Shown: piece by piece, positions 15,473 through 25,014 of the stretch
How the letters are laid out: every line of letters begins with the position of its first letter
How positions within the stretch are numbered: the stretch's first letter is position 1
NCBI GenBank assembly: GCA_022449345.1
Contig: JAKURL010000008.1
Coordinates: 1 to 64,000 of the forward strand
DNA length: 64,000 nucleotides
Direction of reading: 5' to 3'
From: Candidatus Thalassarchaeum sp.
GTDB lineage: Archaea > Thermoplasmatota > Poseidoniia > Poseidoniales > Thalassarchaeaceae
Translations under genes and position numbers: made by a program
The notes under the pieces: model-generated
What the model was told of the DNA's origin: nothing
The model's input: the letters and a program-made list of their open reading frames with translations, nothing else
Database searches by the model: none

Positions 15473-17254
15473 ATGTTCATCCCACAACACTTGATGAAAA
15501 ATGCTACAGAATACGAGAACGAACCCGCGATTTCTTGGAAGAATGATGCGGATAATTGGGAAACTATGACTTGGGGAGAATACAATGCTGACGCGATGAA
15601 TATTGCAAAGTCCTTGATCGCACTAGGATATGAACCTCAAGAGAATATGTCGATTTACTCTTACAACCGTTCTGAGTGGTACACCTGCTACGCAGGTGGG
15701 CAAATGGCAGCTGGGGCTGTTGTCGGTGTTTACCACACCTGCTCGCCAGAAGAAGTAGAGTGGGTTGTTGGAAACTCCCGTTCGAGAATCGTTTTCGTCG
15801 GAGACAATCCGATGGACGGCGGCGATCCTGCCAAAATGCCAGTTCACCGACTCCACGAAGCCATGGCTAACCTAGATTCAGTCGAGCACGTAATCGTCTT
15901 CGATGGAGTCGATATTCCAGACCATCCAAAGATGATGAGTTGGTCTGAGTTCTACTCCAAGGGTAACTCTCTAGCGGACTCGGTTGTAACCGACAGAGCG
16001 GCTGCCATCAAGGGTGAAGATGTTGCTTCGTTAATCTACACAAGCGGAACTACTGGCAACCCCAAGGGAGTTATGTTGACTCACCGAAATTTCGAATTTG
16101 AATTGGACGCAGTAGCGGAGATTTTCTCATATGATCAAGGTGAGAAATATGTATCTTGGCTACCACTGGCGCACGTCTTCGGTCAATTGGTTGATTCTGG
16201 ATACTGTGTTCGTCAGGCAATGCACATGCACATTGTCGACTCACCAATTCATGCAGTCGATTACGCCAAGGAAGTTCAACCACACCTATTCATTGGAGTT
16301 CCAAGAATTTACGAGAAGATTTACTCCAATGTCAAGGCGGCCTTGGACGCTAAGGCAATTATCAGAATCTTACTGAAGATTCCTGTGATCAATGGTAGAA
16401 TCAAAGGTAAGCTGAAGGCCAAGATTGGATTCGCAAATTGCCGCTTCGCAATTACTGGCGCGGCTCCGATTAATCAGGACATTCTTCGCCTATTCCATTC
16501 TCTAGATATCCCGATTTTCGAAGGTTATGGAATGACTGAGGACACCGCCGGTGCAACCCTCAATTCACCCGGAGCAATGCGAATCGGATCCGTTGGAAGG
16601 GCCTTCCCTGGGACCGAGATGAGGATTGCCGACAACGGTGAGATTCTATTGCGTGGAGATCACGTGATGAAGGGTTACTACAACAATCCAGATGCTACCG
16701 CAGAGACAATCGATAGCGATGGCTGGTTGCACACCGGAGATGTTGGAAAGATCGATGACGATGGATACCTATTCATCACAGGTCGAATGAAGGAAATTTA
16801 TGTCTCAAGCGCTGGAAAGAATATCGCACCATTGGTAATTGAAGAGACGATGAAGTCGATTCCAATCGTATCCCAGTGTTTCCTTGTTGGAGATGGTCGA
16901 AAGTACTGTAGCGCTCTATTCACTCTCGATGCAGGCGCAATAATTCGAGACAAGTTTGGTAAGGACCCAAACCACATCCCTAAGGACCCTGCAGAGCAAT
17001 TAGCAATGTTGGAAGAACTGGGTTCATCGATTGAAGAGTTCACAAATAGCGATGAGGTAAGGGCGGAGATTCAGGCCGATGTAGACAAGTTGAATGGCCA
17101 GTTCAGTAATCCTGAGCAACTGAAGAAGTTCGCAATCTTACCTCGAGATTTGTCAGTAGATCATGGTGAATTGACTCCTACTCTGAAGATTAGACGCAAG
17201 CAGATTCGTGAGAACTGGGCGCACATAATCGAAGAGATGTACGCCGACGCATAG
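15473..17254 (+). CDS. Long-chain acyl-CoA synthetase (AMP-forming)
   Basis: An ANL-superfamily ligase that activates fatty acids with ATP and CoA. The AMP P-loop is IYTSGTTGNPKGVMLTHRN, the A5 motif is IFEGYGMTEDTAGA, the hinge is DGWLHTGDVGKIDDDGYLFITGR, and the catalytic Lys region is near the C terminus (ELTPTLKIRRKQI). It resembles the bubblegum/FadD long-chain type of about 590-600 residues. ATG 15473 is chosen since the 11 preceding codons back to 15440 are atypical. It feeds acyl-CoA into the enoyl-CoA hydratases and dehydrogenase at 57-62 kb. Confidence 0.93.
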   Translation: MFIPQHLMKNATEYENEPAISWKNDADNWETMTWGEYNADAMNIAKSLIALGYEPQENMSIYSYNRSEWYTCYAGGQMAAGAVVGVYHTCSPEEVEWVVGNSRSRIVFVGDNPMDGGDPAKMPVHRLHEAMANLDSVEHVIVFDGVDIPDHPKMMSWSEFYSKGNSLADSVVTDRAAAIKGEDVASLIYTSGTTGNPKGVMLTHRNFEFELDAVAEIFSYDQGEKYVSWLPLAHVFGQLVDSGYCVRQAMHMHIVDSPIHAVDYAKEVQPHLFIGVPRIYEKIYSNVKAALDAKAIIRILLKIPVINGRIKGKLKAKIGFANCRFAITGAAPINQDILRLFHSLDIPIFEGYGMTEDTAGATLNSPGAMRIGSVGRAFPGTEMRIADNGEILLRGDHVMKGYYNNPDATAETIDSDGWLHTGDVGKIDDDGYLFITGRMKEIYVSSAGKNIAPLVIEETMKSIPIVSQCFLVGDGRKYCSALFTLDAGAIIRDKFGKDPNHIPKDPAEQLAMLEELGSSIEEFTNSDEVRAEIQADVDKLNGQFSNPEQLKKFAILPRDLSVDHGELTPTLKIRRKQIRENWAHIIEEMYADA

Positions 17255-17283
17255 GTTGACTGACCTCAACAGGAGCTATCTGG

Positions 17284-17907
17284 ATGACTCCGGAGCAATG
17301 GTTTGGTCTTGCACTGATTCTAATGCTAGGCGCAATGTCGCCGGGACCCTCTGTGGCTGTGGTAATTCGCAATACAATGGCTGGTGGAAAGAGGATGGGT
17401 GTTGCTACCGGGATCGGTCATGGAATCGGCTTCGGAATCTACGCCTTCTCAACCGCAGCCGGTCTGTCGATCGCTTTAGCTGCCCATTCCGCAACTGAAG
17501 ATATTCTCAGATGGGGTGGAATGCTGTTGTTGATCTACCTTGGATTCACCTTTCTGAAACACGCTAGAGCCGGACCTCCTAGTGAATTGAACCTAGATGA
17601 GCACGGCCACAGCGAGCGAGCGGGATTTGTTCAGGGATTCCTCATCGCTCTATTCAATCCAAAGATTCTGGCATGGATGATGGCGATTTATGCACCGTTC
17701 ATTGAACCGGGAGCTAGCACTCAGACGCTTATTGGAATGGGAACATTGGGTCTTGCAATTGATGGAACGTGGTATGTCGGAGTAGCGACCGTACTCTCCG
17801 ATACCGGAGCGATTGACAAGTTGCGCGCGCGCGCTCACCTAATCGATGGTGCCATGGGCATACTGATGTTCTTCTTCGCAGCCTTGCTAGCCACCGGAAC
17901 ACTGTGA
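17284..17907 (+). CDS. LysE/RhtB-family amino-acid exporter
   Basis: A six-helix LysE translocator. The N-terminal signature is LMLGAMSPGPSVAVVIRNTMAGGKRMGVATGIGHGIG, with the conserved PGP motif and the glycine-rich second helix. GFVQGFLIALFNPKILAWMMAIYAPFI is the conserved fourth helix with its NPK motif. At 207 residues it has standard length. Such proteins export basic amino acids, homoserine or threonine; the exact substrate is unknown. It is 29 bp downstream of the acyl-CoA synthetase. Confidence 0.92.
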   Translation: MTPEQWFGLALILMLGAMSPGPSVAVVIRNTMAGGKRMGVATGIGHGIGFGIYAFSTAAGLSIALAAHSATEDILRWGGMLLLIYLGFTFLKHARAGPPSELNLDEHGHSERAGFVQGFLIALFNPKILAWMMAIYAPFIEPGASTQTLIGMGTLGLAIDGTWYVGVATVLSDTGAIDKLRARAHLIDGAMGILMFFFAALLATGTL

Positions 17908-17910
17908 TAG

Positions 17911-18375
17911 CTAGACAAATACAACCGGCAATTGCAAAAGTATCTCGAGAACCATGGCGAGTGCATTAGCCTCGACTCTAGCATCCTTATTGCCGTTTGA
18001 AGGAGGTGAAAGGCGGTGAAGTTCACCGGCATCTAACCAAAATGAGGTACAATTTGGGCAGCCGTCAATTTCTATCGGATCAGTTAGGCTTCCATCTAAA
18101 CGCTGGAAGGAGAAATTTCGAAGCCGCATCTGACAATCGCAGAATGGGCAATCGATGTCAATCGGTGTCCCTTCTTTGATGAAGCCCTCGTGCATCTCTT
18201 CCAACTTCTCTGAACAAAATGAAGAGATTGCTGCATCTGCATTTAGTAGCATTCCAGAGCATGAATCACAGTGGTGTATGCCATTACGAATGTATGCGGA
18301 TCTCTCGGATGCTGAGGGAGGGACTAATTGAGAGCCATCACGGGGGCATTTGTATGCTTCAAAATCGCCCGCCAT
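17911..18375 (-). CDS. Zinc-ribbon protein with TFIIB-type finger pairs
   Basis: A 154-residue protein with four CxxC or CxxD elements: CPRDGSQL, CDSCSGMLLNADA, CPFCDCQM and CPNCTSFWLDAGELHRL. The CPxC-(x)-WLDAGEL pattern is typical of the zf-TFIIB (PF13453-like) family found in many bacteria and archaea, usually of unknown function. A weakly hydrophobic C-terminal tail (ANALAMVLEILLQLPVVFV) may touch the membrane. It ends 3 bp from the convergent LysE gene. Confidence 0.72.
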   Translation of the reverse strand: MAGDFEAYKCPRDGSQLVPPSASERSAYIRNGIHHCDSCSGMLLNADAAISSFCSEKLEEMHEGFIKEGTPIDIDCPFCDCQMRLRNFSFQRLDGSLTDPIEIDGCPNCTSFWLDAGELHRLSPPSNGNKDARVEANALAMVLEILLQLPVVFV

Positions 18376-18481
18376 CGTTCTTCGACTGTGCTACACGTCT
18401 TCAATACTCACCCGGTGAAGGGCACTTTTGGGACTGATATTCTGTCGTCGCCTTCATTTGGGGTTTGTAGGTCGCAGATAC

Positions 18482-21400
18482 ATGGCCAGCGAGGCTCAAG
18501 GCGGCGTTTCGTCCGATGAGAGCGGAAATTCTGCTCGTGCTAATCCGTTGAGAGTTGTTACCGCAGCGGCCATCTTTGATGGCCATGATGCTGCGATTGG
18601 AATCTTCCGAAGAATCTTCCAATCGATGGGTTGTGAAGTCATTCACCTCGGACATGACCGTGGAGCCGACGAAGTTGCTAGGGCTGCAATCCAAGAGGAT
18701 GCACACGCGATTGCGATTACCTCCTATCAAGGTGGTGCGGTTGAGATGTTCACCCACACTAAGCAGATTCTCGATGAGGCTGGATTCGGGCATATTTTCC
18801 TCTGCGGTGGTGGCGGAGGAACAATCCTGCCTTGGGAAATTAAGAAACTCAGAGATGAAGGCATTGCACGTATCTATTCACCAGACGATGGTAGAGAGAT
18901 GGGACTAACCGGTATGGTGGAAGACGCAATCGAGGAAGCAAGTAAGATCGACCTACTTGAGAAGTCCAGATTCAATTCACTAAGCGGGGCGATAACCGCT
19001 GACGACCACGGAGCGGTTTCCAAACTACTTACCCTAGCCGAAAATGCAGACGATTCTGAATTCCGAACTGTTCTACAAAGGGTTCGGTCTGTAGATGCAG
19101 ATGCCGGATGTCCAGTGGTTGGATTGACTGGCACCGGTGGTGCTGGGAAGTCGAGCTTGACTGACGAATTGATGCTACGAATTCAGCGCGATAACCCCGG
19201 GGCAAAGATTGCTCTGCTCGCCACGGACCCAACTCGCAAGAGAACCGGTGGTGCTTTGCTTGGTGACCGAATTCGAATGAATAGCCTAGCAGATGATAAT
19301 CTGTTCATGCGTTCATTCGCTAGCAGAGCAAGTGGACGAGAGATCGCAGATTGCATTGGTATGGCGATTGAAGCCTGCCAAGCGGTAGGCTTCGACCTAA
19401 TTTTGGTAGAGACCAGTGGCATCGGGCAAGGCAACGATGCGATAACCGAGGTCGCTGACCTATCGGTGTACGTCACCACTAGAGAGTACGGTGCGCCTTC
19501 GCAGTTGGAGAAACTTGCCGCACTGGATTTCGCTGACCTAGTGGTGCTCAACAAGTTCGATCGACCTGGGGCAGAAGATGCGCTAACCGAGATTCGAAAA
19601 CAATTCAAGCGCAATCGAGAGATCTGGGATGCCAAGAATGAGGATCTACCTGTCGTGCCAACAATTGCAAGCCAATTCGCCGATGCAGGAGTTGATCTAC
19701 TATGGCAGAAATTGGCTACATTGCTAAAAGATAACCACGGTCAATCATTTGAGGCTGGTGAGGCTAGACTTGGAAGCGATGGTTTACCTCACCGATCCGC
19801 ACCGATTCCACCCGAAAGACAAGGATACCTCGCAGAGGTTGCTGCATCTGTCAGAGATTACCACGCTCGAACTGAGGAGACTGGTCGAAATGTGAGGCTA
19901 GTGCAACAATTGGAAGCAGCGGCTCAACAGATGCGCAAGTCAAACAGATTGACTTCTGCTGCTGACCTAACCGCAGAGGCCGAAGAAATCAGAAAGAGAG
20001 TTCCGGAAGCAGCTTGGGAAATGCTGAAGGAATTCGATGAGCGAGCTGAAGCTTACCACTCGGGCAATGCTTCCTACACGGTGAGGGGAAAGGAGATTCC
20101 AGTCGAGACCACCACTGAGACCCTCAGTGGTCTCGACCTACCTCGAGTAGCTCTTCCAAATACCGAGGATTGGGGCGAGAAGATTGAATGGATTCGTTCA
20201 GAAAATGTGCCAGGAACATTTCCTTTCACCGCTGGAGTTTTTCCGTTCAAGCGCGAGGATGAAATCCCGCTGCGAATGTTCGCAGGGGAAGGAAGCGCTG
20301 AACGAACAAACAAGAGATTCCATTTCCTCTCCGAAGGCCAACCATTCAACCGACTCAGCACGGCCTTCGACTCTCCTTCACTTTACGGAAGAGACCCGCA
20401 GACCAGATTGGATATCTTCGGTAAGGTCTGCGAATCTGGTGTCAGCATCAGCACCCTAGATGAGATGGATATGCTATTCGAAGGATTCGACCTGTGTGCT
20501 CCTAACACATCGACGTCTAAGACAATCAACGGAAATTATTGGTGGCATCTGGCTGCTTTCTTCAACGTAGCAATCAAACAGCAGGTTCGTAAATTCGAAG
20601 CCGAAAATGGCCGAGAGCCAAACGAAGAGGAGCGTCAAGAACTCAAAGCATGGGCTTTGAACAACGTTCGAGGAACGGTTCAGGCAGACCAACTGAAGGA
20701 ATCGATGGGCCAGAATACCCTAGTTTTCAATCTCGATACGGCTTTGAGAATGATGGGCGACGTAGCGGAATATTATGTCCAGAATAGCATCCGCAACCAC
20801 TACTTCGTATCCATCTCTGGTTACCATATTGCTGAAGCTGGGGCTAACCCAATTACACAGGCTGCGCTTACCCTTAGCAACGGCTTGACCTACGTAGAAT
20901 TATTCCGAGCAAGAGGCTTAGACCCTGACAAATTCCTGCGAAACTTCAGTTGGTTCTTCTCCAATGGTATGGATCCAGAATACGCCGTTATCGGAAGAGT
21001 CGCTCGAAGAATTTGGGCTGTTGCAATGCGTGATATCTACGGCGTAGGACATCGCGGTCAGCAACTGAAATATCACATCCAATCGAGTGGAAGGAGTTTG
21101 CACGCTCAGGAATTTACCTTCAACGATTACAGGACTACGCTTCAGGCACTCTACGCTCTAGCGGACAACGCCAACTCTCTACACACCAACTCTCGTGACG
21201 AAGCATTCGGGACTCCTACCGAGGAAACCGTACGTGATTCAATCGCAATCCAGATGATTCTCTCGAAGGAATATGGATTGCTAGCCAACGAGAACCCAAT
21301 GCAGGGATCTCACCTGTCAACTTGGCTTACCGACAAAGTCGAGGAAGAAATTCTGCGTATTTTCGAAGAGATGCACCGACGTGGCGGTGTACTCGGTTCA

Positions 21401-21787
21401 TTGGAAGTGAATTACCAACGTAACCGAATCCAAGATGAGTCGATGGTCTACGAACATCGAAAGCATTCTGGCGAGCTACCAATCGTTGGAGTCAACACAT
21501 TCACCAATCCCGATGCTGTGAGCCTTTCTGCCGATGAAGCGGACTCCTTCGACATGGATGTTACTCGCTCAGACGAGGGCGAAAAGAGAATGGTTATCGA
21601 GCGAAACGAAGCCTTCAAGGAAGAATATCAACAGAAGGCAGAGGAAGGTCTTGCAAGACTGAAGCAGGTCGCAAGAGATGGTGGTAATCTATTCGAAGTG
21701 ATGATGGACATCGTCGAGTATTGTACAGTAGGACAAGTGACTCAAGCTTTGTTTGAGACGGGTGGGAAATTCCGCCGAAACATGTGA
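18482..21787 (+). CDS. icmF: Fused isobutyryl-CoA mutase-type acyl-CoA mutase (IcmF)
   Basis: A single chain joins a B12-binding domain, a MeaB-like GTPase chaperone and the mutase TIM barrel, the order found in IcmF. The B12 ligand motif is FDGHDAAIG (His35 from this start), the P-loop is GTGGAGKS (217-224) with NKFD as the base-specificity motif, and the catalytic domain begins near residue 560 with RMFAGEGSAERTNKRFHFLSEG. Phe in RMFAGE (Tyr in methylmalonyl-CoA mutase) and the Gln in EGQPFNRLSTAF favour isobutyryl-/n-butyryl- or pivalyl-CoA type chemistry over methylmalonyl-CoA. The 1101-residue length fits. The ATG at 18482 is preferred over 18428, as the sequence before it is not family-like. 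Confidence 0.93.
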   Translation: MASEAQGGVSSDESGNSARANPLRVVTAAAIFDGHDAAIGIFRRIFQSMGCEVIHLGHDRGADEVARAAIQEDAHAIAITSYQGGAVEMFTHTKQILDEAGFGHIFLCGGGGGTILPWEIKKLRDEGIARIYSPDDGREMGLTGMVEDAIEEASKIDLLEKSRFNSLSGAITADDHGAVSKLLTLAENADDSEFRTVLQRVRSVDADAGCPVVGLTGTGGAGKSSLTDELMLRIQRDNPGAKIALLATDPTRKRTGGALLGDRIRMNSLADDNLFMRSFASRASGREIADCIGMAIEACQAVGFDLILVETSGIGQGNDAITEVADLSVYVTTREYGAPSQLEKLAALDFADLVVLNKFDRPGAEDALTEIRKQFKRNREIWDAKNEDLPVVPTIASQFADAGVDLLWQKLATLLKDNHGQSFEAGEARLGSDGLPHRSAPIPPERQGYLAEVAASVRDYHARTEETGRNVRLVQQLEAAAQQMRKSNRLTSAADLTAEAEEIRKRVPEAAWEMLKEFDERAEAYHSGNASYTVRGKEIPVETTTETLSGLDLPRVALPNTEDWGEKIEWIRSENVPGTFPFTAGVFPFKREDEIPLRMFAGEGSAERTNKRFHFLSEGQPFNRLSTAFDSPSLYGRDPQTRLDIFGKVCESGVSISTLDEMDMLFEGFDLCAPNTSTSKTINGNYWWHLAAFFNVAIKQQVRKFEAENGREPNEEERQELKAWALNNVRGTVQADQLKESMGQNTLVFNLDTALRMMGDVAEYYVQNSIRNHYFVSISGYHIAEAGANPITQAALTLSNGLTYVELFRARGLDPDKFLRNFSWFFSNGMDPEYAVIGRVARRIWAVAMRDIYGVGHRGQQLKYHIQSSGRSLHAQEFTFNDYRTTLQALYALADNANSLHTNSRDEAFGTPTEETVRDSIAIQMILSKEYGLLANENPMQGSHLSTWLTDKVEEEILRIFEEMHRRGGVLGSLEVNYQRNRIQDESMVYEHRKHSGELPIVGVNTFTNPDAVSLSADEADSFDMDVTRSDEGEKRMVIERNEAFKEEYQQKAEEGLARLKQVARDGGNLFEVMMDIVEYCTVGQVTQALFETGGKFRRNM

Positions 21788-21795
21788 TCAATCAC

Positions 21796-22431
21796 TTATT
21801 GAGTAGCCTTGAAGGCCTGAGCCGCTAGTAAGCCAGCGGCGAATTGAGGCACCAAATGTACCCACAAATCGGCAACCTCAACAACACCGGAAACAAATAG
21901 AGCTCCTGTTACTGCTGGGTTAAACGAACCACCGGAGATTCCACCAACTGTCAATGCGCCAGCGAGAACCACGAAAGCGATTGCAGCCCCGTAGTAGCCG
22001 TTGCCAGCGGTCGCCTCGCTAGTGGCGACGTTGAGGATAACATAGACCAAAGCAAAGGTGTAGAGGAACTCCGCAGCGGCCGCCTGGGTGGTATCCATTT
22101 CCAAGGCGGTAACGCTAGTTTCTGCGAACAATAGATTCTCAGATGCAAGAGCAGCCAATGCTCCAGCGATTACCTGAACAGCAATGTACGGGACTACTTC
22201 GTCCTTTTCGCAAGCCCCGCGCAACCATACTCCTACGGTGACTGCAGGATTGAAGTGAGCACCGGAAATATGGCCGACGCCGTAGATCATTACCATCAGA
22301 GTGGCAGCGATTGCAAATGGTGCATAGTCTCCTGCTGAACCATGTACTGCGGCGGTACAAATCGTCAAGGCTAGGAAGAAAGTTCCAATGAATTCGGCGA
22401 TCAGTTTGTGTTGTAGCGAGTGCTCAGACAT
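21796..22431 (-). CDS. Aquaporin (MIP family)
   Basis: A six-helix water or glycerol channel. Both half-helix NPA boxes are present: SGAHFNPAVTVGVW and GGSFNPAVTGALF. The start ATG at 22431 gives MSEHSLQHKLIAEFIGTFFL, the standard N terminus; the frame extends to 22464 with non-conserved residues. At 211 residues, with a short loop after the second NPA and no glycerol-channel GLYY/Asp extension, it looks like a water-selective aquaporin. It is convergent with icmF, 8 bp away. Confidence 0.93.
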   Translation of the reverse strand: MSEHSLQHKLIAEFIGTFFLALTICTAAVHGSAGDYAPFAIAATLMVMIYGVGHISGAHFNPAVTVGVWLRGACEKDEVVPYIAVQVIAGALAALASENLLFAETSVTALEMDTTQAAAAEFLYTFALVYVILNVATSEATAGNGYYGAAIAFVVLAGALTVGGISGGSFNPAVTGALFVSGVVEVADLWVHLVPQFAAGLLAAQAFKATQ

Positions 22432-22466
22432 GGTTTGTTGCGAAAATCGAACGCCCATCAACATTC

Positions 22467-23078
22467 TCAGCGAAATTTATACGATTTACTAGGAGGCCCA
22501 GGTAGAGATAGTTGTTTACGCTTCCATGGTTTGTTTCTTGCATTCCTTGTAACCTCTCCAATCTCGCACCAATCATCGAGAGTTGATTGGCCTTTGTGCT
22601 TTCCAAGCGATAAGTTGGAATCAATCAACCATGCCATTGTACTCGGATCCAATTCCACCACACGAAGCCAAAGTTTCATGGGAAGTGACTCACCACACAT
22701 TAGTTGAACCATCTCAACAGAATCCTCTCCATCCTCAACCGCATAGCGAGCAATAGTAGGACCAAAGGGAGGGTGTATCGAACCGAGAACTATCCTTTCG
22801 AAACAAACCCATTCTTCTCCACTTTTAGGATAGGAGCACATTTCCGTAACGAAACCCGACTCTAATGCCTCGGATGTCAAATTCGCTCGCACAAGTAGGT
22901 ATACTATGCCGGATGGTAGAAACGCAGACCTCCGGCCTTCATCTTCAAGTTCATCTGATGTTCTTCCGTAAGAGAACCTCTCCCACTCTATGTCTTCGTC
23001 AAGTGACGACTTGAAGTCGCGCACCGCAGTCAGTGTCCAGCTTTGTCTGCCGATTGTATTTGTGCCCATATTTCTCAT
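22467..23078 (-). CDS. Protein of unknown function
   Basis: A 203-residue soluble protein that I cannot place in a family. It alternates short hydrophobic strands and charged turns (GIVYLLVRANLTSE, EWVCFERIVLGSIH, ESLPMKLWLRVVELDPSTMAWLID) and ends in a basic, Pro/Lys-rich tail (NARNKPWKRKQLSLPGPPSKSYKFR). There is no signal peptide or recognisable motif. It ends close to the aquaporin start on the same strand, so the two may share a transcript. Confidence 0.5.
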   Translation of the reverse strand: MRNMGTNTIGRQSWTLTAVRDFKSSLDEDIEWERFSYGRTSDELEDEGRRSAFLPSGIVYLLVRANLTSEALESGFVTEMCSYPKSGEEWVCFERIVLGSIHPPFGPTIARYAVEDGEDSVEMVQLMCGESLPMKLWLRVVELDPSTMAWLIDSNLSLGKHKGQSTLDDWCEIGEVTRNARNKPWKRKQLSLPGPPSKSYKFR

Positions 23079-23129
23079 CTCGAATTAGTCAATCCAACAA
23101 GCGGTTTAGGCTCACATTGGGCAATCGTT

Positions 23130-23144
23130 CAGCCTTTAGGGCTG
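23130..23144. terminator. Hairpin with CTTTAG centre in a 220-bp intergenic gap
   Basis: CAGCC pairs with GGCTG around a TTTAG loop; flanking T/A adds a sixth pair. The hairpin lies in the gap between the divergent unknown gene (start 23078) and the SDR gene (start 23300). Two better hairpins with the same CTTTAG centre occur at 46220 and 58627. The rest of the gap 23079-23299 shows no RNA gene. Confidence 0.35.
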
Positions 23145-23299
23145 AGCTGAATTGTCCATCTTGCAGGTGCCGCTCGGAGGTAAGATATACAGTAGCATTG
23201 AGGGTATATCAACAGTTTCATTTCTGGTGAGGAATCATCAGCAATTCAAGACGAGTAGTAGAAGAATCAGTTGATTACTAAGACCACTATTCGAAGGTC

Positions 23300-24070
23300 A
23301 TGTTATCGTCTGAGAAGGAGAAGGCATTGGTCACCGGGGCGTCAAGTGGAATAGGCCGAGAGATCGCAAGAGTCCTGGGTGCACAAGGGTGTAATCTTGT
23401 GATTACAGCTAGGAGGAGAGGCGAACTTGAGGCACTCGCAGAAGAATTGACTGAGAAGCATGGAATCGATGTGAAAGTGGTCGTATCCGACCTGTCCGAA
23501 CAGATCGGTGTCGAGAATGTAATTCGCGAAACTGGAGATATCGACATTCTCGTCAACAATGCTGGATTTGGTTTCCTTGGCAAGCACATCAGCCTGAATC
23601 AAGAAGGTCAACTCAACATGATTGACCTCAACATAAGAGCCCTAACCCATCTAGCACGTCATTACGGAGCAACGATGAAGAAACAAGGTTCTGGGCGAAT
23701 ATTGAATGTTGCATCCATCGCAGCATTCCAGCCGGGACCGAACATGGCGGTCTATTGTGCAACCAAGGCATACGTCTTATCGTATACACGCGCATTACAT
23801 TCAGAGTTGAAGAAAAGTGGAGTTACAGTCACGGCCTTGTGTCCGGGCTTTGTAGAAACAGGATTCCAAGAGGTCGCGGGGATGAAATTAGGTACATTGG
23901 AATTATCTGGAGCGGTTTCTGCAGACAAGGTAGCCAAGACCGCGGTCAAAGCCATGCGCAAAGGTCGCAGAGAGGTTATCCCAGGTTGGTTAAACAAACC
24001 GATTCCTTATGCAAACAGAATGGTTCCGGTAAGTTTGAAGTTGGCTGTAGTAAAGAGATTAATGTCCTGA
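23300..24070 (+). CDS. Short-chain dehydrogenase/reductase
   Basis: A classical SDR of 256 residues. The dinucleotide-binding motif is ALVTGASSGIGREIARVLG, NNAGFGF is the strand-4 motif, and the catalytic Ser-Tyr-Lys is seen in NVASIAAFQPGPNMAVYCATKAYV. PGFVETGF follows as usual. The Arg-Arg after the second strand (ITARRRGELEAL) favours NADP(H). Its C terminus (IPYANRMVPVSLKLAVVKRLMS) resembles the DltE/YqjQ-like oxidoreductase group acting on lipid or short-chain carbonyls. It ends at the base before the convergent fpg stop. Confidence 0.9.
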   Translation: MLSSEKEKALVTGASSGIGREIARVLGAQGCNLVITARRRGELEALAEELTEKHGIDVKVVVSDLSEQIGVENVIRETGDIDILVNNAGFGFLGKHISLNQEGQLNMIDLNIRALTHLARHYGATMKKQGSGRILNVASIAAFQPGPNMAVYCATKAYVLSYTRALHSELKKSGVTVTALCPGFVETGFQEVAGMKLGTLELSGAVSADKVAKTAVKAMRKGRREVIPGWLNKPIPYANRMVPVSLKLAVVKRLMS

Positions 24071-24919
24071 TTATCGCTGGCATCGTGGGCAGTAGAATGT
24101 CGAACGACCTGATTGAACAATACGTCGAATTGTACCTCCACACCCCTCCTGTTTGCAGACTTCACCCTCCCTGTTGAATACCATAAACTGCTGTGGGAAG
24201 TAGCCTAAATCACCCGAGCCGTCGACGCCTCGAAAATCAGAAATAGTCGAACCACCGGCTTCGATGGCTTCGAAAATTATCTCGTTAGTATATCTGTGAA
24301 TTCTCTCAACCGCACCAACGATTCTCTGACTTTTTCCTGCTACCTCCGCTGCGGTTTTAGTTGGAGAAATTCCTGAGTGATGGAGAATTTCGCTGACGTA
24401 GATATTACCCAATCCTGCCACTACGCGCTGGTCTAGTAAAACTGTCTTGATTGGACTTCGACGGCCGTGTAATCCTAATTTCAGAGATTGCAATGTGAAC
24501 TCATCAGTTAGAGGTTCAGGACCTAATCCAGATAGGAGTTTATGCTCCTTCTCGGAAGAAGTTTGCATTAAATCCATGATTCCAAATCTACGGTGATCTG
24601 AGTAAGTCGCAGTAAGAGCTCCATCATCGAACTCGACGTAAACATGGTCGTGTTTTCCGTCTCCCGGCGAGTCGATTGTCCATACTCCTGTCATGCCAAG
24701 ATGACTGAGCCAAGTGCGACCGTTGTCAAGGCGGATTAAGAGATACTTAGAGGCTCTACCAATCTCCTCGACTTTCGCTTCAGTAAGACCTTCTTCGAAG
24801 CCTTCAGGAAATGGAAAACGCAAATCTGGGCGGCGTAAATCCACGAAGCTAATTCGCCGCCCCACCCAATGAGGAATTAGGCCACGACGGACCGTTTCTA
24901 CCTCTGGCATCTCGGGCAT
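24071..24919 (-). CDS. fpg: Formamidopyrimidine-DNA glycosylase
   Basis: Bifunctional DNA glycosylase/AP lyase removing oxidised purines. The mature N terminus would be PEMPEVET, with the catalytic Pro2 and Glu3. The H2TH region includes DQRVVAGLGNIYVSEILHHSGISP, and the C-terminal zinc finger is CKQEGCGGTIRRIVQSGRSTFYCPRC with all four Cys. The 282-residue length is normal for bacterial-type Fpg. Such enzymes are uncommon in archaea, which usually use Ogg/AGOG, so lateral acquisition is likely. Confidence 0.95.
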   Translation of the reverse strand: MPEMPEVETVRRGLIPHWVGRRISFVDLRRPDLRFPFPEGFEEGLTEAKVEEIGRASKYLLIRLDNGRTWLSHLGMTGVWTIDSPGDGKHDHVYVEFDDGALTATYSDHRRFGIMDLMQTSSEKEHKLLSGLGPEPLTDEFTLQSLKLGLHGRRSPIKTVLLDQRVVAGLGNIYVSEILHHSGISPTKTAAEVAGKSQRIVGAVERIHRYTNEIIFEAIEAGGSTISDFRGVDGSGDLGYFPQQFMVFNREGEVCKQEGCGGTIRRIVQSGRSTFYCPRCQR

Positions 24920-25014
24920 AGGTTTGGCAAAGGAAGAAGATTCATGATGATGCCGTTGGGAAAATTAGACGACGTCTGGGATTTACTTATACGAAACACT
25001 ACCTTCCGTTCGCT

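Noticed and set aside
18401..18793. A 130-codon minus-strand frame overlapping the icmF start.
   Set aside because: A shadow of the highly conserved B12-binding domain reading frame, with no independent support.
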